Positions 52,837 to 64,000 are shown, numbered from the stretch's first letter. The stretch is DNA of 64,000 bases from Bullera alba (GCA_001600095.1 BCIX01000005.1:1556523-1620522), one strand, 5' to 3'. Translations and numbers: made by a program. Notes: a model not told the origin generated them from the sequence alone.

Positions 52837-55800
52837 TCACTCTTGCTTTGCCAAACGAGTGAGATACGACTCCACCACCCTCTTCCCGTTCCTACGACGC
52901 GTCAGAGTCTGCCTCATTTAATCGACTTGTCACTCACCTCAGGTTCAACAACCTCATCCTCTCGTTGGCCAAATGTCCCGCGTCGGAAGCTTGACCCAGG
53001 GGTAAATGCACACAGGGCGCTTTGAACTCTTGCTCGAGCCAAAAGATCGTTGGAACCGTCCCGCCTTCTCGGATCTTGAGCGGTTTCACCCCCCAAACAT
53101 CCTCGACGGCGGATTCCAGGGCTTTGAAGTATGGCGAGTCGAGGGATGCGAGCCACCAAGATGCAGCGTGGGTGATGTCGACCTGATGTCCAATCAGCCA
53201 GGCATATCAGGTATCGATGACTCGGACAGTCGCGACAGCAAACTCACCTCGAAGCCATTCTCCGAGCCGAGATCCTCGAAAGTCATTTTGCAAAATTCCT
53301 CCAAACCCTCCGTGATCACCTTGAGCTCTTGATCCGGCACGATTCTCATTGAGATGTCCGCCGTGACGCGTTTCGGTATGACTGTCTTGTTGGTCGAGCC
53401 CGTCGAGGCGATGTTGGCTATCGAAAAGGATGGTTCCCTCCAGACCTTTTTGAGGTCTTCGACAGGACGACCCGAAGCCGTCGAGACGTCTTTCAGAATC
53501 GCCATTTCCTCTTCCGTCACCCGTCGCACAGAGTCATCTAGCATCATCAGCAATCTCTCATGAGGGATTGAGGGGCAAAGGGGACTCACAGAAGCCGGGC
53601 AGTTTGACGCTTTGCTTATCCGCCACAGCGGACAGTAGCTTGACCATATCCATCATGGGTTCCTCCACTGCACCTCCATCCACTCCAGAGTGCGCGTCAT
53701 TTCCATGGCTGAACACGGAGAGCTTGGCGTATACTACTCCTCGCATTCCAAAGACGACACACGGATCATTCTCGTCAATCCACGTCGAGTTGGATAAGAG
53801 CACAGCGTCGATGTGTCCGATTAGATCCTACAGCTGAGTCAGCAAAGGACGAATCGGTTCGATGGAGCCCAACTCGCCTTGTTCTTCCGTACTGTTGTTG
53901 CGAACCCTGAACTTCCAGCCTCCTCCTCTCCTTCTATGATCATGACCAAGTCCACATCCAGCTCTCTCCTCTGTCTTAGAGCAGCTGCAGCACAGGCTAC
54001 AGCAAGGATCGGGCCCTTGTTATCCGTCACCCCCCGGCCATATAGGTATCTAATCGAGTCTCAGTCATTTCCCTCCGGGCGGCAACTCACCCATTACGGC
54101 CTGAGAGTGACCATGGATCCGTCTCCCATCGCGACTCTTCGGCAGGCTGAACGTCGTAGTGGCCTAGACCATTAGCTCGACCTTGAGACGACGACTTACC
54201 GTAGAACAAGAGCCTCTTTCTTGGCTTCCCTGTATCTCTTCCTTCGAAAGTTGCCAGCACGAGCGGATTCTTGCCGTGTTGACCAGAAAGCTATACCCGT
54301 TTTGAGCTGATACTCCTGAACTCGTAATAGTCGTCACTTACGACTTCAGACTGGGCTCCTAGTTGCTGGAGGATCTTCTTGAGAAGATGAGCGCCTTGCC
54401 GACAGCTATAAGAGTCAGCTAACAGCGTTATCTTATCTCGCTACTCGCTCACCTCTCCCTGTGCTTCTCATCGCTGACTGTTCTCACCGCGACCAGCTTG
54501 GAGAGAGCGTAGAGCATCACATCACCGTCGCTTTCCACGTCCAGGGATTTGTCCAGGGTATCATCCTGATGGAGCGATTTCGGAACCTCTATCGACCAAA
54601 TCTACCAGTCTCAATCAGCATGACTCGTTCTGCACGGCGGACCCACCTTGACAAACGAGTCGTTACCCGCTGTAATCAGCTCCCAGCCCTGTTTCGCCTT
54701 GACGACAGTCGTGCTGAGGATGATGCCCGAATGTGCTCTCCAAGCCGCTGTACAGTCAAACGCCTCGTCCACCCTCAACACCCTGCCATCCGCGGCGGCA
54801 GTGTACACATCGTCCCCCAGCACACTCATGGACAGCACGTCCGAGTCGTGTGCCTCTATTGATCTCACACAGGCCTTTGTCTCCAAGTCCCACACGACAA
54901 TCTCGCCTTCTTGCAAACCTGCAAAGAGCAACGAATCGCGAACGGCGAAAGAATGGACGGCGCCGTGTAATCCGGAGAACGTTTGGAGTAGTTTTAAACC
55001 CCCTCGAGGTCGCGCTGCCCATATCTTGACGTCGGAATCGCCAGATCCAGACACTAGCCACGCGTAGCCGTCGGGTCTCGGAATCATGTGCAGAGCGTAG
55101 ACGTATCCATAGTGGGCGAATGCGAGCCTGGATTCGGAGGTAATCTCCAGCTCGATCACTTCGGATTGCACTTCGGGGAGGGTAGGAGTGGATTGACCCG
55201 TCGGGGTGGACGGGTATGAAGATCGAGAGCCCTGTCGATTGATCTTGGGCGTACTTGAGCCTGAAGCCGAAGGGTGATCGTCGAAGAACTTGTGAGGCCG
55301 ATATCGTCCGGTACGGAGGTTGGGTCTGGGGGGATTGGAAGTGTTTGACGGTTCGCCATTGGGTGATGGGCCGTTGACTGGGACAGTCAAACTGCCGCTG
55401 GTGGTGGGAAGCGAGGGTTTGCGGGTTCGGACTGGTCTCCCTTGGCACGAAGTATCGGCAAACGTGACCCATTCGATCGATGCGCTCTGAGAACCTGACA
55501 GATTGTAAGCAGTCACCTGGAGGATAGAGCGACAAGACTCACCGATATACAGTGTTCCGCCGTCTCTGTCATCCCATGCGAGAGAGTGGATGTCGCCTGC
55601 AGTGTCATCACATGGGTGGATGATGTAGATGGGTTGCAGGGTTTCCGTGCTCCAGATCTAGCCAGTGTCAGCCAAACTCGACGTTATAGAACTAGTAGCT
55701 TACTCTGATGTCTCCAGCGCCTAGCGACCAGTCAGCCAGTGACTCAACAGAAGATATTGTACTCACTGCTCGAGCTGACCAGCCAGTTCCTCCCCTCGAC

Positions 55801-56394
55801 TACCATCAACGCCAGCACGCTGCCTTCATGACCGAGGAGCTTGTACATTGGCTGCAGCGATGTCCTCGAGAAGACCTGCCAGAGTCAGCTTTCCACCTTC
55901 TAGAGCACAGACTAGCTCACCGTAATCTCATTCTCCTTGCTCTGGCATCCAGCATAGACATAATGCTCATCCGCGGCGAGACTGAGCACTCTGCCACCGC
56001 CCACGGAGAGCAAATGACTCAGTGTTGGCATCTTCCCCTTTTTCTCCCTTGTCAGCGAGTCTGCGGGCGGTTGAACGGAGACACGGGTCGGAAGGCGGTT
56101 GAGCGGGGGAGGGTGCGGAAGTCGAGTGGGCAATAGTGATCCAATTGGCGGGGAGGCATGAATCAAATGCGTATTGATCGCCACAATTGGTCTTGCAGCA
56201 GGTTTCGGTTCAGTTGGAGAGCGATTGATAGGGGTCGATGGGACGGTATGAGCAGGCGTATGAGGGGTCCAGGTGTGTCGGAACGAGTTGAAGACGTTTC
56301 GAGATCGACCGGTGGCCGAGTTTGTAGGGGAAATTGGAGGTGTTGCCAAGCCGTCGTACAGCGCGACCAGGACGTTGGAATCGTGAAGTGACAT
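52837..56394 (-). CDS. DUG2: Glutathione-degradation protein Dug2 (WD40 + M20 metallopeptidase)
   Basis: In yeast Dug2 pairs with Dug3 to hydrolyse glutathione to Glu and Cys-Gly in the cytosol. About 960-1,000 aa. N-terminal half: a WD40 propeller (KKGKMPTLSHLLSVGGGRVL, LAADEHYVYAGCQSKENEIT, GYAWLVSGSGDSDVKIWAAR, LFAGLQEGEIVVWDLETKAC, GWELITAGNDSFVKV) split by a Ser/Pro loop. C-terminal half: an M20 peptidase with zinc-site motifs GHYDVQPA, GVTDNKGPILA, MIIEGEEEAGSSGF, HSGVDGGAVEEPMMDMVKLL, NIASTGSTNKTVIPKRVTAD and ASDAGHLANERM. ATG 56392-56394 (MSLHDSNVLVALYDGLATPP). About a dozen introns, including one within the HYDVQP codons' left flank and one before RNGKRVVESYLTRLAKQE at the end. Confidence 0.93.
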
Positions 56395-56410
56395 TGTGGT
56401 GTGATGAGAG

Positions 56411-56716
56411 TCAGATTATCAGAGTGTTGAAGATGAGATATGATATAAGACTCTCGTCAGCCTTCGGCCTTGTCTGTGTGGAGATCTCGGGCAGGGGTCT
56501 CCGAGCGGGTAGATGTTGTGTGGGCTTGCACGAGGGGTAATCAAGCAGGGGCGTAGCTGGGCGTAGCGCTTTGGCAAGATCTAGCTCGTCTGTGCCGTCT
56601 TGGCTCTCTCCCTCCTCCCCGCTGACGATACTACTTATACTGACCTTTGCTGAACCCATTGCCGATCTCGGGCTCGTCATCGCCCTCGCTCCATTGATTC
56701 CCGTTGTTGTCGACAT
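56411..56716 (-). other. 101-codon upstream frame before DUG2
   Basis: ATG at 56714-56716, stop 16 nt before the DUG2 ATG. The translation (MSTTTGINGARAMTSPRSAM, then GEEGESQDGTDELDLAKALR) is Ser/Thr/Asp-rich. It could be a uORF of DUG2, a small independent gene or a chance frame. Confidence 0.35.
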
Positions 56717-57734
56717 GTTGCCCTTCTATCGCGTTATCGCTCGCCATACCTCCTGACCTCTTCTGATACAGCTTGAATGAGGATGAAACGCTGTCGTTTC
56801 GTCTGACTGCTCAGAGGGTTGAAAGGACGTCGCGGCGGGGTTTATCGTCGAGATGAGTCGGTTTGGCTTGGGGTGGTATGGCGCGATCACGCGTGTTGAC
56901 GAAGGCTGACCCTTTGTTTGACCACAACCGGTGACCCAATGAGCCTTCTGTACTACGTGTGTAGAGCAGCCCAATATGATCTGTAGAATTGCAGTGTAGC
57001 CCAAGAGTAGCATCCTATTCAGTTATCGATCTCAGTGCGCTCTACGCTCGGCCCGTCATCGATTCGGGTTCGTGTTGTTTACCCCGCATTCCGAATTCCC
57101 ATCCTTCCCCACATCCAATTCAAGGAAGTCCCCGACCGTGTGAGCGCAAGTGTCGTCCACGTGACGATTGGAGCTGCCTGCCAGGCGCCAGCTGCTGTTG
57201 GCCGATACAGCCGGAGGTGAGCAAGCGACAAGATACCAGGACCATAGCTCCGATTATTCAATCCTGCAGTATGCATTGCTAAGCTGTCGTGTGCAGATAT
57301 CGTAAAAGGTGCAGAGGCCGGTGGTGATCAGTCTCGGACCGTCATTCAGTGGTCACTGGTCATCAGCCGAAGTTCAACCCAGATATTCGGGATGCGCAAA
57401 GAGGGCACGAATGTGTGAAGGCAAGCATCGAGCCTCACCGACCATCGAGCATTGGCGCTCACCAGCTGAGCGCCGTTTATGGTCTTTGGCTGTCCAGGAA
57501 ACACAGGACTAGACGACTAGTATACTCTCGACCTCTCTGACCTCTCTCGACCATCGCCACCATAGGCTCAACTTGGCTCAAGCTGGCTCGACTCTTCTCG
57601 GCCTGAACCTGGCTCGACGATAACAGGACCCAGCGTGCTCGGCGCTCAGCCAGGCCTCAGTCTAGCTCATGATCTGTCCACTAATGTCCACCAGACTCCA
57701 TCGCTAGCGGCGGTCATGACCGCTAAACAGAACA

Positions 57735-57786
57735 GTGATGAACCATGGGTCCATGATGAACCCTGATGAACCCGGAAACCGGGTTC
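57735..57786. repeat. TGATGAACC repeats and an 8-bp hairpin
   Basis: Three near-identical TGATGAACC copies at about 57735, 57754 and 57764. GAACCCGG (57768-57775) and CCGGGTTC (57779-57786) are exact inverted repeats around AAA. Confidence 0.7.
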
Positions 57787-58528
57787 CTAATAACGTAATA
57801 AGCCGTATTTAGCTTTTCTCGTTAGCGCAATTTCGTAATACCGTGAATGAACCTTGGGATTTTCCCTGATTTTCCTAATCCGTCTCCTTCCGTCTCACAT
57901 CTTCTCTTGCCCATCCTCTCCCCATCTCTCCCCATCCCCCTCGGCCTCTTCTACTCTGTTCCTCTCTGTTCCCGTCAGACCAACCCTGTCGTACTATGCG
58001 CTACTATCTGCTACTATGCGGTAGCTCATGCCACATGGTGCGTACATGTGTCCATAAGTTTCACCACCCGGAACAGCCGTGCGGGGGGCAGCTAAACTTA
58101 ACTAACTGACAGCAACCTTAGCAAGTGACCAGAAGTGACCCAGTGACCACCTGTCACCACCCGCCCAGACCTGCCCTCAATGAACGTGGATGGACCCTGA
58201 TGGACCTGGACGGACATTGACATGGCCGGAATGAGCTGAAACCGGATCAGACCAGGTTTTGCACCCATACACGCAGTCAAGCAGAGTCAACCGGCATCCA
58301 AAGAAGGACTAGATCTGGCTAGATGTGGCGTAGATAACATCCCTGCAGCAGAGAGCGAGACAGGAATACCGCTCGAGCCCGTGCCCACGGCGTTCGGGTA
58401 GTCGACGTCGTTCGATTTAGGATGTCTCAGCCGACCCAAAAAACTCTGGTTTCACCTTTGACAATCTAGTGGCCTCGGTTTCCCACAGCGATCGCCAACA
58501 TACAGTCACCCGACCCTCCTCTCCCAGC

Positions 58529-58535
58529 ATATAAG
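58529..58535 (+). promoter_or_regulatory. TATA box of the WSC gene
   Basis: ATATAAG, about 170 nt before the main ATG at 58706. Confidence 0.5.
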
Positions 58536-58553
58536 TACTGATCGCTTGCTCAT

Positions 58554-58758
58554 CATGTCTTCTTTTCCCCACCAACCTCAATTCAATCATCTCACACTCG
58601 AGCTCCTGCTAAACCTCAAACCCGCCTCCTCCGCCTTACTCTACCCCTCCGACCTCCCACTACTCTTCTCTCTCCCGACCAATCTCTTCCCCCAACTTCA
58701 CCAAAATGGCTATCACCGCTGCTTTGGTCGGCCTTTTGGCTGTCATGGGTACCGCTGA
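58554..58758 (+). other. Overlapping out-of-frame uORF of the WSC gene
   Basis: The first ATG after the TATA box (58554) opens a 67-codon frame ending TGA at 58756-58758, 53 nt inside the main coding region in another frame. The main ATG has a strong context (CAAAATGG). Ribosomes must bypass the first ATG to make the WSC protein. Confidence 0.55.
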
Positions 58759-61253
58759 AGCTGCCGCCGTCCCCGCCAGACGAGGCTTCTTCGGCCCTGA
58801 CCCTACCATCCAAGCCGCCTCTTCCGACCTTTCGTACACCTACGCCGGGTGTTACTTTGACCCGGTTGGCTCGATCCTCTCTGGCCTCAATGTCTTTGAC
58901 ACTGCTCAGATGACCCCGGACAAGTGTATCGCCGCGTGCAAGTCCAACGGCTTTGACACTGCCGCTCTGAGTGAGTGACGGTCATCACATATCAGACATG
59001 TTGGCTGACACCTCTACAGCCACGCCCTTGCTCAGCCCTTCCCGATGTTGGTGTGCCCCTGCCAACTTCTTCAACTTGAACAAGGTGTCCGACTCCTCGT
59101 GCACTAGCGCCTGCTCAGGAGCTTCCAACCTCGCCTGTGGTGGTGCCTTGACCAACATCCTGGTTTACAAGAAGGACATCGCTAGGTACTCTTCCGTGTC
59201 CAACGCGGCCTACTCGACTTCGTCGTCTCTCGCTGCTTACTCGGCCTCCACCTCGTCGTCTCTTTCGGCCTACTCGGCTTCGACTTCCGCCGTTGGTTAC
59301 AGCAAGACCTCGTCCTTGAACGCCTACTCCGCTTCGACTTCGGCTGCAGCGTACTCTCAGTCTACTGCGTCTGCCCAGTCGTCTCTGAACGCCTACTCGA
59401 GCTCCACCTCGGCCGCCGCGTACAGCAAGAGCTCGTCCTTGAACGCGTACTCCGCCTCGACGTCTGCCGCTGCATACAGCCAGTCTACCGCCGCTGCTCA
59501 AGCCTCGCTCAACGCCTACTCGGCTTCTCAGTCCGCTGCCGCATACTCGCAGTCGACTGCCGCCGCTCAAGCTTCGCTCAACGCCTACTCGGCCTCTCAG
59601 TCTGCTGCCGCCTACAGCCAGTCTACTGCCGCTGCTCAAGCTTCGCTTAACGCCTACTCGGCTAGCCAGTCTGCCGCGGCGTACTCTCAATCCACGTCGC
59701 TCGCTGGTTACTCCGCTTCCGTCTCTGCTGCTGGTGCTGCTCAGTCCGCCGCCGCTCAATCCGCCTCGGCTTTCTCAGCTTCGGTTTCGGCTGCGTCGGC
59801 AAGCGCATCGGCTGCTAGCGCTTCTGCTGCCAGCGCCTCTGCTAGCGCTGCCGCTGCCGCCTCCACCCAGCTTCCCTCTGGATGGACCAAGTCGGCTGTC
59901 TGTGTCGCCGAGGGTACCAACGGTCGAGCCTTGACTGGTGATTTCACCTCTGGATCCATGACGTTTTCCAAGTGTGTCAACTACTGCTCGTCCAAGGGAT
60001 TCAAGCTTGCCGGCGTAGAGTACGGAAATGAGTGCTACTGCGGTAACGCCCTGACCAACGGTGCTGCCTTGTCCAAGACTTCGCAAAACTGCAACATGGC
60101 CTGTGGTGGTGACTCGACCTCGATTTGTGGTGGTTCCAACGCTATCAACTTGTTCACCTCGGACGTCTCGGGTCTTAATGCCGATCTCAACCAGGTCGCC
60201 ACCACTCCAGTCGTCCCGGTCCCCGCCGCTCTGCCAAACGGTTGGGCTGTCGCCTCTTCGTCTTGTATCGCCGAGGGTACCACTGGCCGAGCCTTTGACT
60301 CTGCTACTATCACCGGAAACGACATGACGATCCCCAAGTGTCTCTCCCACTGCTCCGACAATGGTTTCTCTTACGCTGGTCTCGAGTACGCCGGAGAGTG
60401 CCGATGCGGTAACGCCCTCAGTAACGGAGCTTCGCTCAGCAAGACGTCGACTCAATGCACTATGGCTTGTTCCGGTGATTCCACTTCGATCTGCGGTGGA
60501 CCCAACGCCATCTCGCTGTACTACAACGCTGGACTCGCCGCTACTCCATCCACCTCTCCATCCGTTGCTCCGAGCCCATCTGCCGCTGCTCCATCTCTGC
60601 CTGCTGGTTGGTCCGTCGGCTCGAGCTCTTGTATTCAGGAGGTCAGCGGGCGAGCTCTTACCGGTGCTAGGATGGACGACCCCAAGATGACTCCAGGCAA
60701 ATGCGCCACGTTCTGCTCGACCCAGGGCTTCAAGTACGCCGGTGTCGAGTACGCAACAGAGTGCTACTGTGGCAACTCGCTCGTCAACGGTGCTTCGACC
60801 AGCCTCGTCTCTGGACAGTGCAACATGGCTTGTGGTGGTGATGCCTCTTTGACCTGTGGTGGACCGAACGCCATCCAGCTGTTCTACAACCCATCTGTCG
60901 TCGCCCCAGCCCCAAGCTCCGCCTCGCCTTCGGTCGCTCCACCCGCCCCAACCGCTCCAGCTTCGATCAACGGACTCGCCAACCGAGGCTGCATTCAGGA
61001 GGTCCAGGGACGAGCTCTCACCGGAGACAGCAAGGCCAGCGACGACATGACTCTCGAGCAGTGTGGAGCTTACTGCACCGGCAAGGGATTCTCCATGTTC
61101 GGCGTCGAGTACGGCCGAGAGTGCTACTGCGGCAACCAGTTCTCCAACGGCGCTTCGGCCTCGACGCTCTCGGGACAGTGCAATATGCCTTGTGCGGGTA
61201 ACTCTGCCGAGGTCTGCGGTGGACCCAACGCGATCAACCTCTACTCCGCCTAA
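58706..61253 (+). CDS. Secreted WSC-domain protein with Ser/Ala-rich repeats
   Basis: A cell-wall or extracellular protein. The signal peptide is MAITAALVGLLAVMGTAEAA. WSC domain 1 (YAGCYFDPVGSI ... CWCAPANFFNL ... ACGGALTNILVY) is interrupted by the only intron (GTGAGTGACGG at 58971 to 59020). Then comes a Ser/Ala/Tyr/Gln repeat region (59200-59860), units like SLNAYSASTSAAAYSQST. Four more WSC domains follow (CVAEGTNGRALTGDFTSGSM; CIAEGTTGRAFDSATITGND; CIQEVSGRALTGARMDDPKM; CIQEVQGRALTGDSKASDDM), each with the ECYCGN / CNMACGG / CGGPNAI cysteine pattern. It has no C-terminal membrane segment or GPI signal, unlike Wsc1-type sensors, so it is probably secreted or wall-bound, perhaps binding glycans. 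About 830 aa. Confidence 0.9.
59200..59860 (+). repeat. Ser/Ala/Tyr coding repeats in the WSC gene
   Basis: Degenerate repeats of roughly 45-75 nt encode SLNAYSAS, AAYSQSTAAAQA and similar blocks, about ten times. An expansion-prone spacer. Confidence 0.8.
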
Positions 61254-61690
61254 ACCAGGCAACGTTCTTTTTCGACTGGTCGGATCAGTCGGCTCTTCAA
61301 CTTTTTGGTAGTTTCAGTACTCTTTTCTCCCGAGCTCCTAGACAATCCTTGACAGTCATGCATGCCCCTTTGAAGTTGACTACCTTTGAGCACCAGGAGA
61401 ACTAAAGTGGTACTCGTATCTGACGACAAACGGCTAGTCTACGGTCTCAGCGCGCGCGAAGAACTCCTGCCCGTGGTGACAAAGATTCGACACCACCCCC
61501 TTGTCCACCCGCCGGCCGCTAGCCCGGCGCTGAGGCACTGACAAAGCCCACGTCCTAGGGCACTAACAAAACCCAACCTTAGTACACTGATCAAACACAA
61601 CTCTACATCACTGCCCAACGAGTGGAGAGGAATGGCGCACCATTTAAGGTCGTTCTGCGAGAGCGAGAGCTTCTGACACCATCTTCAGAT
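61254..61690. other. Intergenic, convergent
   Basis: 3' flanks of the WSC gene (+) and the transcription-factor gene (-). A degenerate 24-25 bp tandem repeat occupies 61536-61620. Confidence 0.55.
61536..61620. repeat. Degenerate 24-25 bp tandem repeat
   Basis: Three units begin CACTGACAAAGCCCA, CACTAACAAAACCCA and CACTGATCAAACACA at 61536, 61561 and 61585, with a partial fourth at 61609. Confidence 0.75.
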
Positions 61691-64000
61691 CTAGACCTCA
61701 AATAGGCTGGAATATGCCGCAAAGTCGAAGAGATCCGCCACCTCTTCACTCGCATCGCCCATGTGCGGCTCAGCATCCAACGACTGGTCTGGCGGGCGCG
61801 CTGTTCTCGATTCAAAAGCGTTTACCAGACTGGGAATCGTCAGCAAGTCGATTTGCCTATACACCCACCTCGCGAGATCCTTTTGCAAGTTGCCTTCGAG
61901 CAGAGAGTCCAGGTCTTGGACCTTGTCTCTCCATGGAGGGGTGAGGGCTTTGGGACTGGATCCACGAGGCTGGCTCGCTGTTGCGTGATGGCTTTGGTCG
62001 TCCTCCATACCGTCAACGAGCTCCTCGTATGCCAAGCGAAAGCTTTCTAAGACCATCAGCGAGATGTCACGGGATTGAACTTACGGGCTTCGGGGAAGAG
62101 GGTAGCATAGGCAACTAGTACGCTGGAGCAAGCTCTGATAGCTCGAGCAGCCCGTCTCTTTGGAAGCACATCCCGCTTGATGGAAATGGCCAGTAAGAGG
62201 GTGAGTCCAGACACAAAGTTTGAATACAGCGCGGCCATGGAATGTGCTGGTGTTGAAGACGCGATGATCTCGCTCTCGAGCTACAAGATCAGCATGGCCC
62301 AAAGGGCTGAGCTTACCTCGCAGCACCGCGCTGCAGATTCTGCCATCATCACGAGAAAGTTGACATTTGAGCTAGTGTTGTTCTACAGTCAGCCTGGTCG
62401 AGACGGAAGAACTCACGATTCGAGGTCGCAAAAGAGATGTCACTGCCTATACACCTGATCAGCAAGAGACATCACCGTTCACATCGATAGCACCCACCAC
62501 GTGATACCCTTTCTCCAAGCGCTTCTGGCCGAGATCGGGCATAAGCTCCGGTAGAGAGGTACCGGTGTGAGGGGTAGGCGAAAGCTTTGATACAGTCTCT
62601 TTCCAGCTCGCGAGGTGCTTTAGGATGGTTTCAATCTGCTGATCGGTGATACCATGACGGCGCCTCTGTCGCGACCTACGTTGTCAGAGTGATTACAGAA
62701 GTACACTCACCAGATCTCTGATCGAATTCGGTACAGGCATATCCAGTGCTTGGCGGATGACATCTGAGGGCGTCAGTTGGGTGGTTTGTGCGTCTATAAA
62801 ACATGTACTCACAGAAGTGCGTGGGCGGTGGGAAGCTCGAGAGGCATATGCACGTCGTATGGCCTCTGTATCTGTCTCAAAGCAGTCCATATCAAGGGGT
62901 TCCTGTAGGGGTTAGTCGAGGCAGAATAATATGACTCACCTCGATCTCGACTTCGTGATCGCTAATGGACTGACGATTCAGCACAATCACACCGGACGGA
63001 CTCACTAAAGGCCTTCCTAGAGTGATCGACACCAACCTATCAAGGGTGTATATTGACCAGAAAGTCCTCGAGCGGATTTCTGAGAGCAGGGGATGAAGGT
63101 CGCGAGCCGCCTGTAATCGAACTCAGTATGATCTTTGAGTTCGAAAGGGGCTACTCACTGGAGCTGGCTTGCGATGCAAACCTTGTTCGATACACATTCG
63201 CATTGCCAGACCCACGAGATGCCTGATGTATCTCTTTAGCCACATCAACCGGGTTTCCCAATACTCACCACACTGAAGGACCATCCTGTGTCCAACATCA
63301 GCTCGTGTTCATTTCAGAGACTGTCAACTTACATCTGCCCTGAAAGAATACATTGCCGTCAGAGCAAGAGCGTGGATCGAAAACAAGTCTTGCTTGGCGA
63401 TGACCTCGTCGATGTAGACATTGGCGGCTGCAAAATACATCTAGGGTCTCAAGCTCGGGTCTCGATGAACGAACTTACCTTGGACGTTTGACTGGAACCG
63501 ATCTCGTGTGAAATGTGACCTGACATCAGCGGAGACTTTCGTGTCCACTCACGAGCTCCGATAGCGTAGACCATCCATAGGAAGAATGCGCCTGGCCGGT
63601 CAGCTGGACCTAGACTTGATGCTTACCTGTTCGCAGCCCGGGTTCGGCGTAGTTCCCCTGATGAAGCTCATGGCGTCGCTTGTGCCAGCTCAATATACAA
63701 GCTACGGCTCGGCTTAGTCCTGTAAATGGATCAAAGTCTGCGACTTACGCCACTACGGAATCAGCGACTGATTCTGCAACTGCACTCACTTGCAAGAAGG
63801 GATAACGTGATTGAACATGCAGGTACGTAGCCCGGATAAGCTGCTCTGCCATGTGTTCCGTCGGCCACCCCGGGACGTTCCTCTCTGACATTTCTTCTCC
63901 CGGTGGCTGATTACCTGCGTTGAATTTAGATCCAAAAGGGGCAGAAGACGCTCCTGGTAGTATGCAGCTGGCCTCATCAGCCTCTCAGTTATCGTTTGTG
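61691..64000 (-). CDS. Fungal-specific transcription factor, C-terminal part (5' truncated)
   Basis: The C-terminal part of a zinc-cluster-type regulator; the Zn2Cys6 domain and start lie beyond the window end. Many short exons splice to the Fungal_trans (PF04082-like) pattern: MAEQLIRATYLHVQSRYPFL, GLSRAVACILSWHKRRHELH, AFFLWMVYAIGA, then a helical body. The last exons give LPKRRAARAIRACSSVLVAY, ATLFPEA and, after the final intron (about 62044-62083), SFRLAYEELVDGMED ... DLFDFAAYSSLFEV, stop at 61691-61693. Around ten introns are needed, of which I checked only the clearest. The DNA-binding specificity and target genes cannot be inferred. Confidence 0.72.

Larger units (their letters stand above)
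56395..58705. other. Large divergent intergenic region (2.3 kb) between DUG2 and the WSC gene
   Basis: Contains a 101-codon uORF-like frame just before DUG2 (56411-56716, minus, true ATG) and otherwise no gene. Low-complexity patches occur: GGCTC-A/G triplet-like repeats at about 57565-57620, three TGATGAACC copies at about 57735-57772, and an 8-bp hairpin there. The right end carries the WSC gene's TATA box and leader. Confidence 0.5.

Noticed and set aside
59775..61262. 495-codon open frame on the minus strand opposite the WSC gene
   Set aside because: It is the antisense shadow of the GC-rich WSC coding sequence; composition is Ser/Gly/Arg/Val-rich with no domain, and the plus strand is clearly coding.
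1..64000. tRNA or rRNA genes
   Set aside because: I looked for B-box GGTTCGANNCC-type motifs on both strands and found only isolated partial matches with no paired A box or cloverleaf.

Overview
The window is a nuclear chromosome segment from a basidiomycete fungus, most likely a Tremellomycete (Cryptococcus/Tremella relatives). Genes are intron-rich, with short introns of about 45-80 nt that mostly start GTGAGT/GTAAGT, carry CTGAC/CTAAC-like branch sites and end in AG. The orthologue set fits: TUP1, SPT8, VMA8, a CDC25-type RasGEF with SH3 and WW domains, DUG2, lamA/lamB and a WSC-domain wall protein. I see no tRNA, rRNA, CRISPR array, intact transposon or bacterial operon structure.

Layout. 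0-2 kb: the C-terminal part of TUP1 (+), cut by the window edge. 2.3-11.7 kb: an accessory block with every gene on the minus strand. It holds two duplicated SRPBCC (START-like) genes and seven copies of a small (~100-140 aa) protein family I cannot match to a known domain; most copies have a TATA box 80-135 nt before the ATG. Two more relatives lie at 40.8-42.2 kb (+). 12.7-14.5 kb: a HEN1-type small-RNA 2'-O-methyltransferase. 15.6-19.6 kb: divergent VMA8 (V-ATPase subunit D) and SPT8 (SAGA subunit). 20.1-21.5 kb: a DUF421-type membrane protein. 22.6-25.6 kb: a long disordered protein. 26.0-28.0 kb: an unrecognised conserved-looking protein whose frame is interrupted by one TAG. 30.6-33.5 kb: a Bni4-like protein. 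34.6-39.8 kb: CDC25 RasGEF.

42.4-56.4 kb looks metabolically coherent: an AAAP-type amino-acid permease, a divergent lamB/lamA pair (LamB/YcsF protein and a biotin carboxylase lacking the amidase) and DUG2 (WD40 plus M20 peptidase, glutathione degradation). Between lamA and DUG2 sits an orphan proline-rich gene carrying six consecutive RNA polymerase II CTD-like heptads. 58.7-61.3 kb: a secreted five-WSC-domain Ser/Ala-rich protein. 61.7-64 kb: the C-terminal part of a fungal-specific transcription factor, cut by the window end.

The best candidates for something undescribed are the TATA-driven small-protein array interleaved with SRPBCC genes, the CTD-mimic protein, and the TAG-interrupted frame at 26.6 kb. 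All gene models come from reading frames and splice signals by eye; exon ends were checked at the junctions mentioned and not by transcripts.
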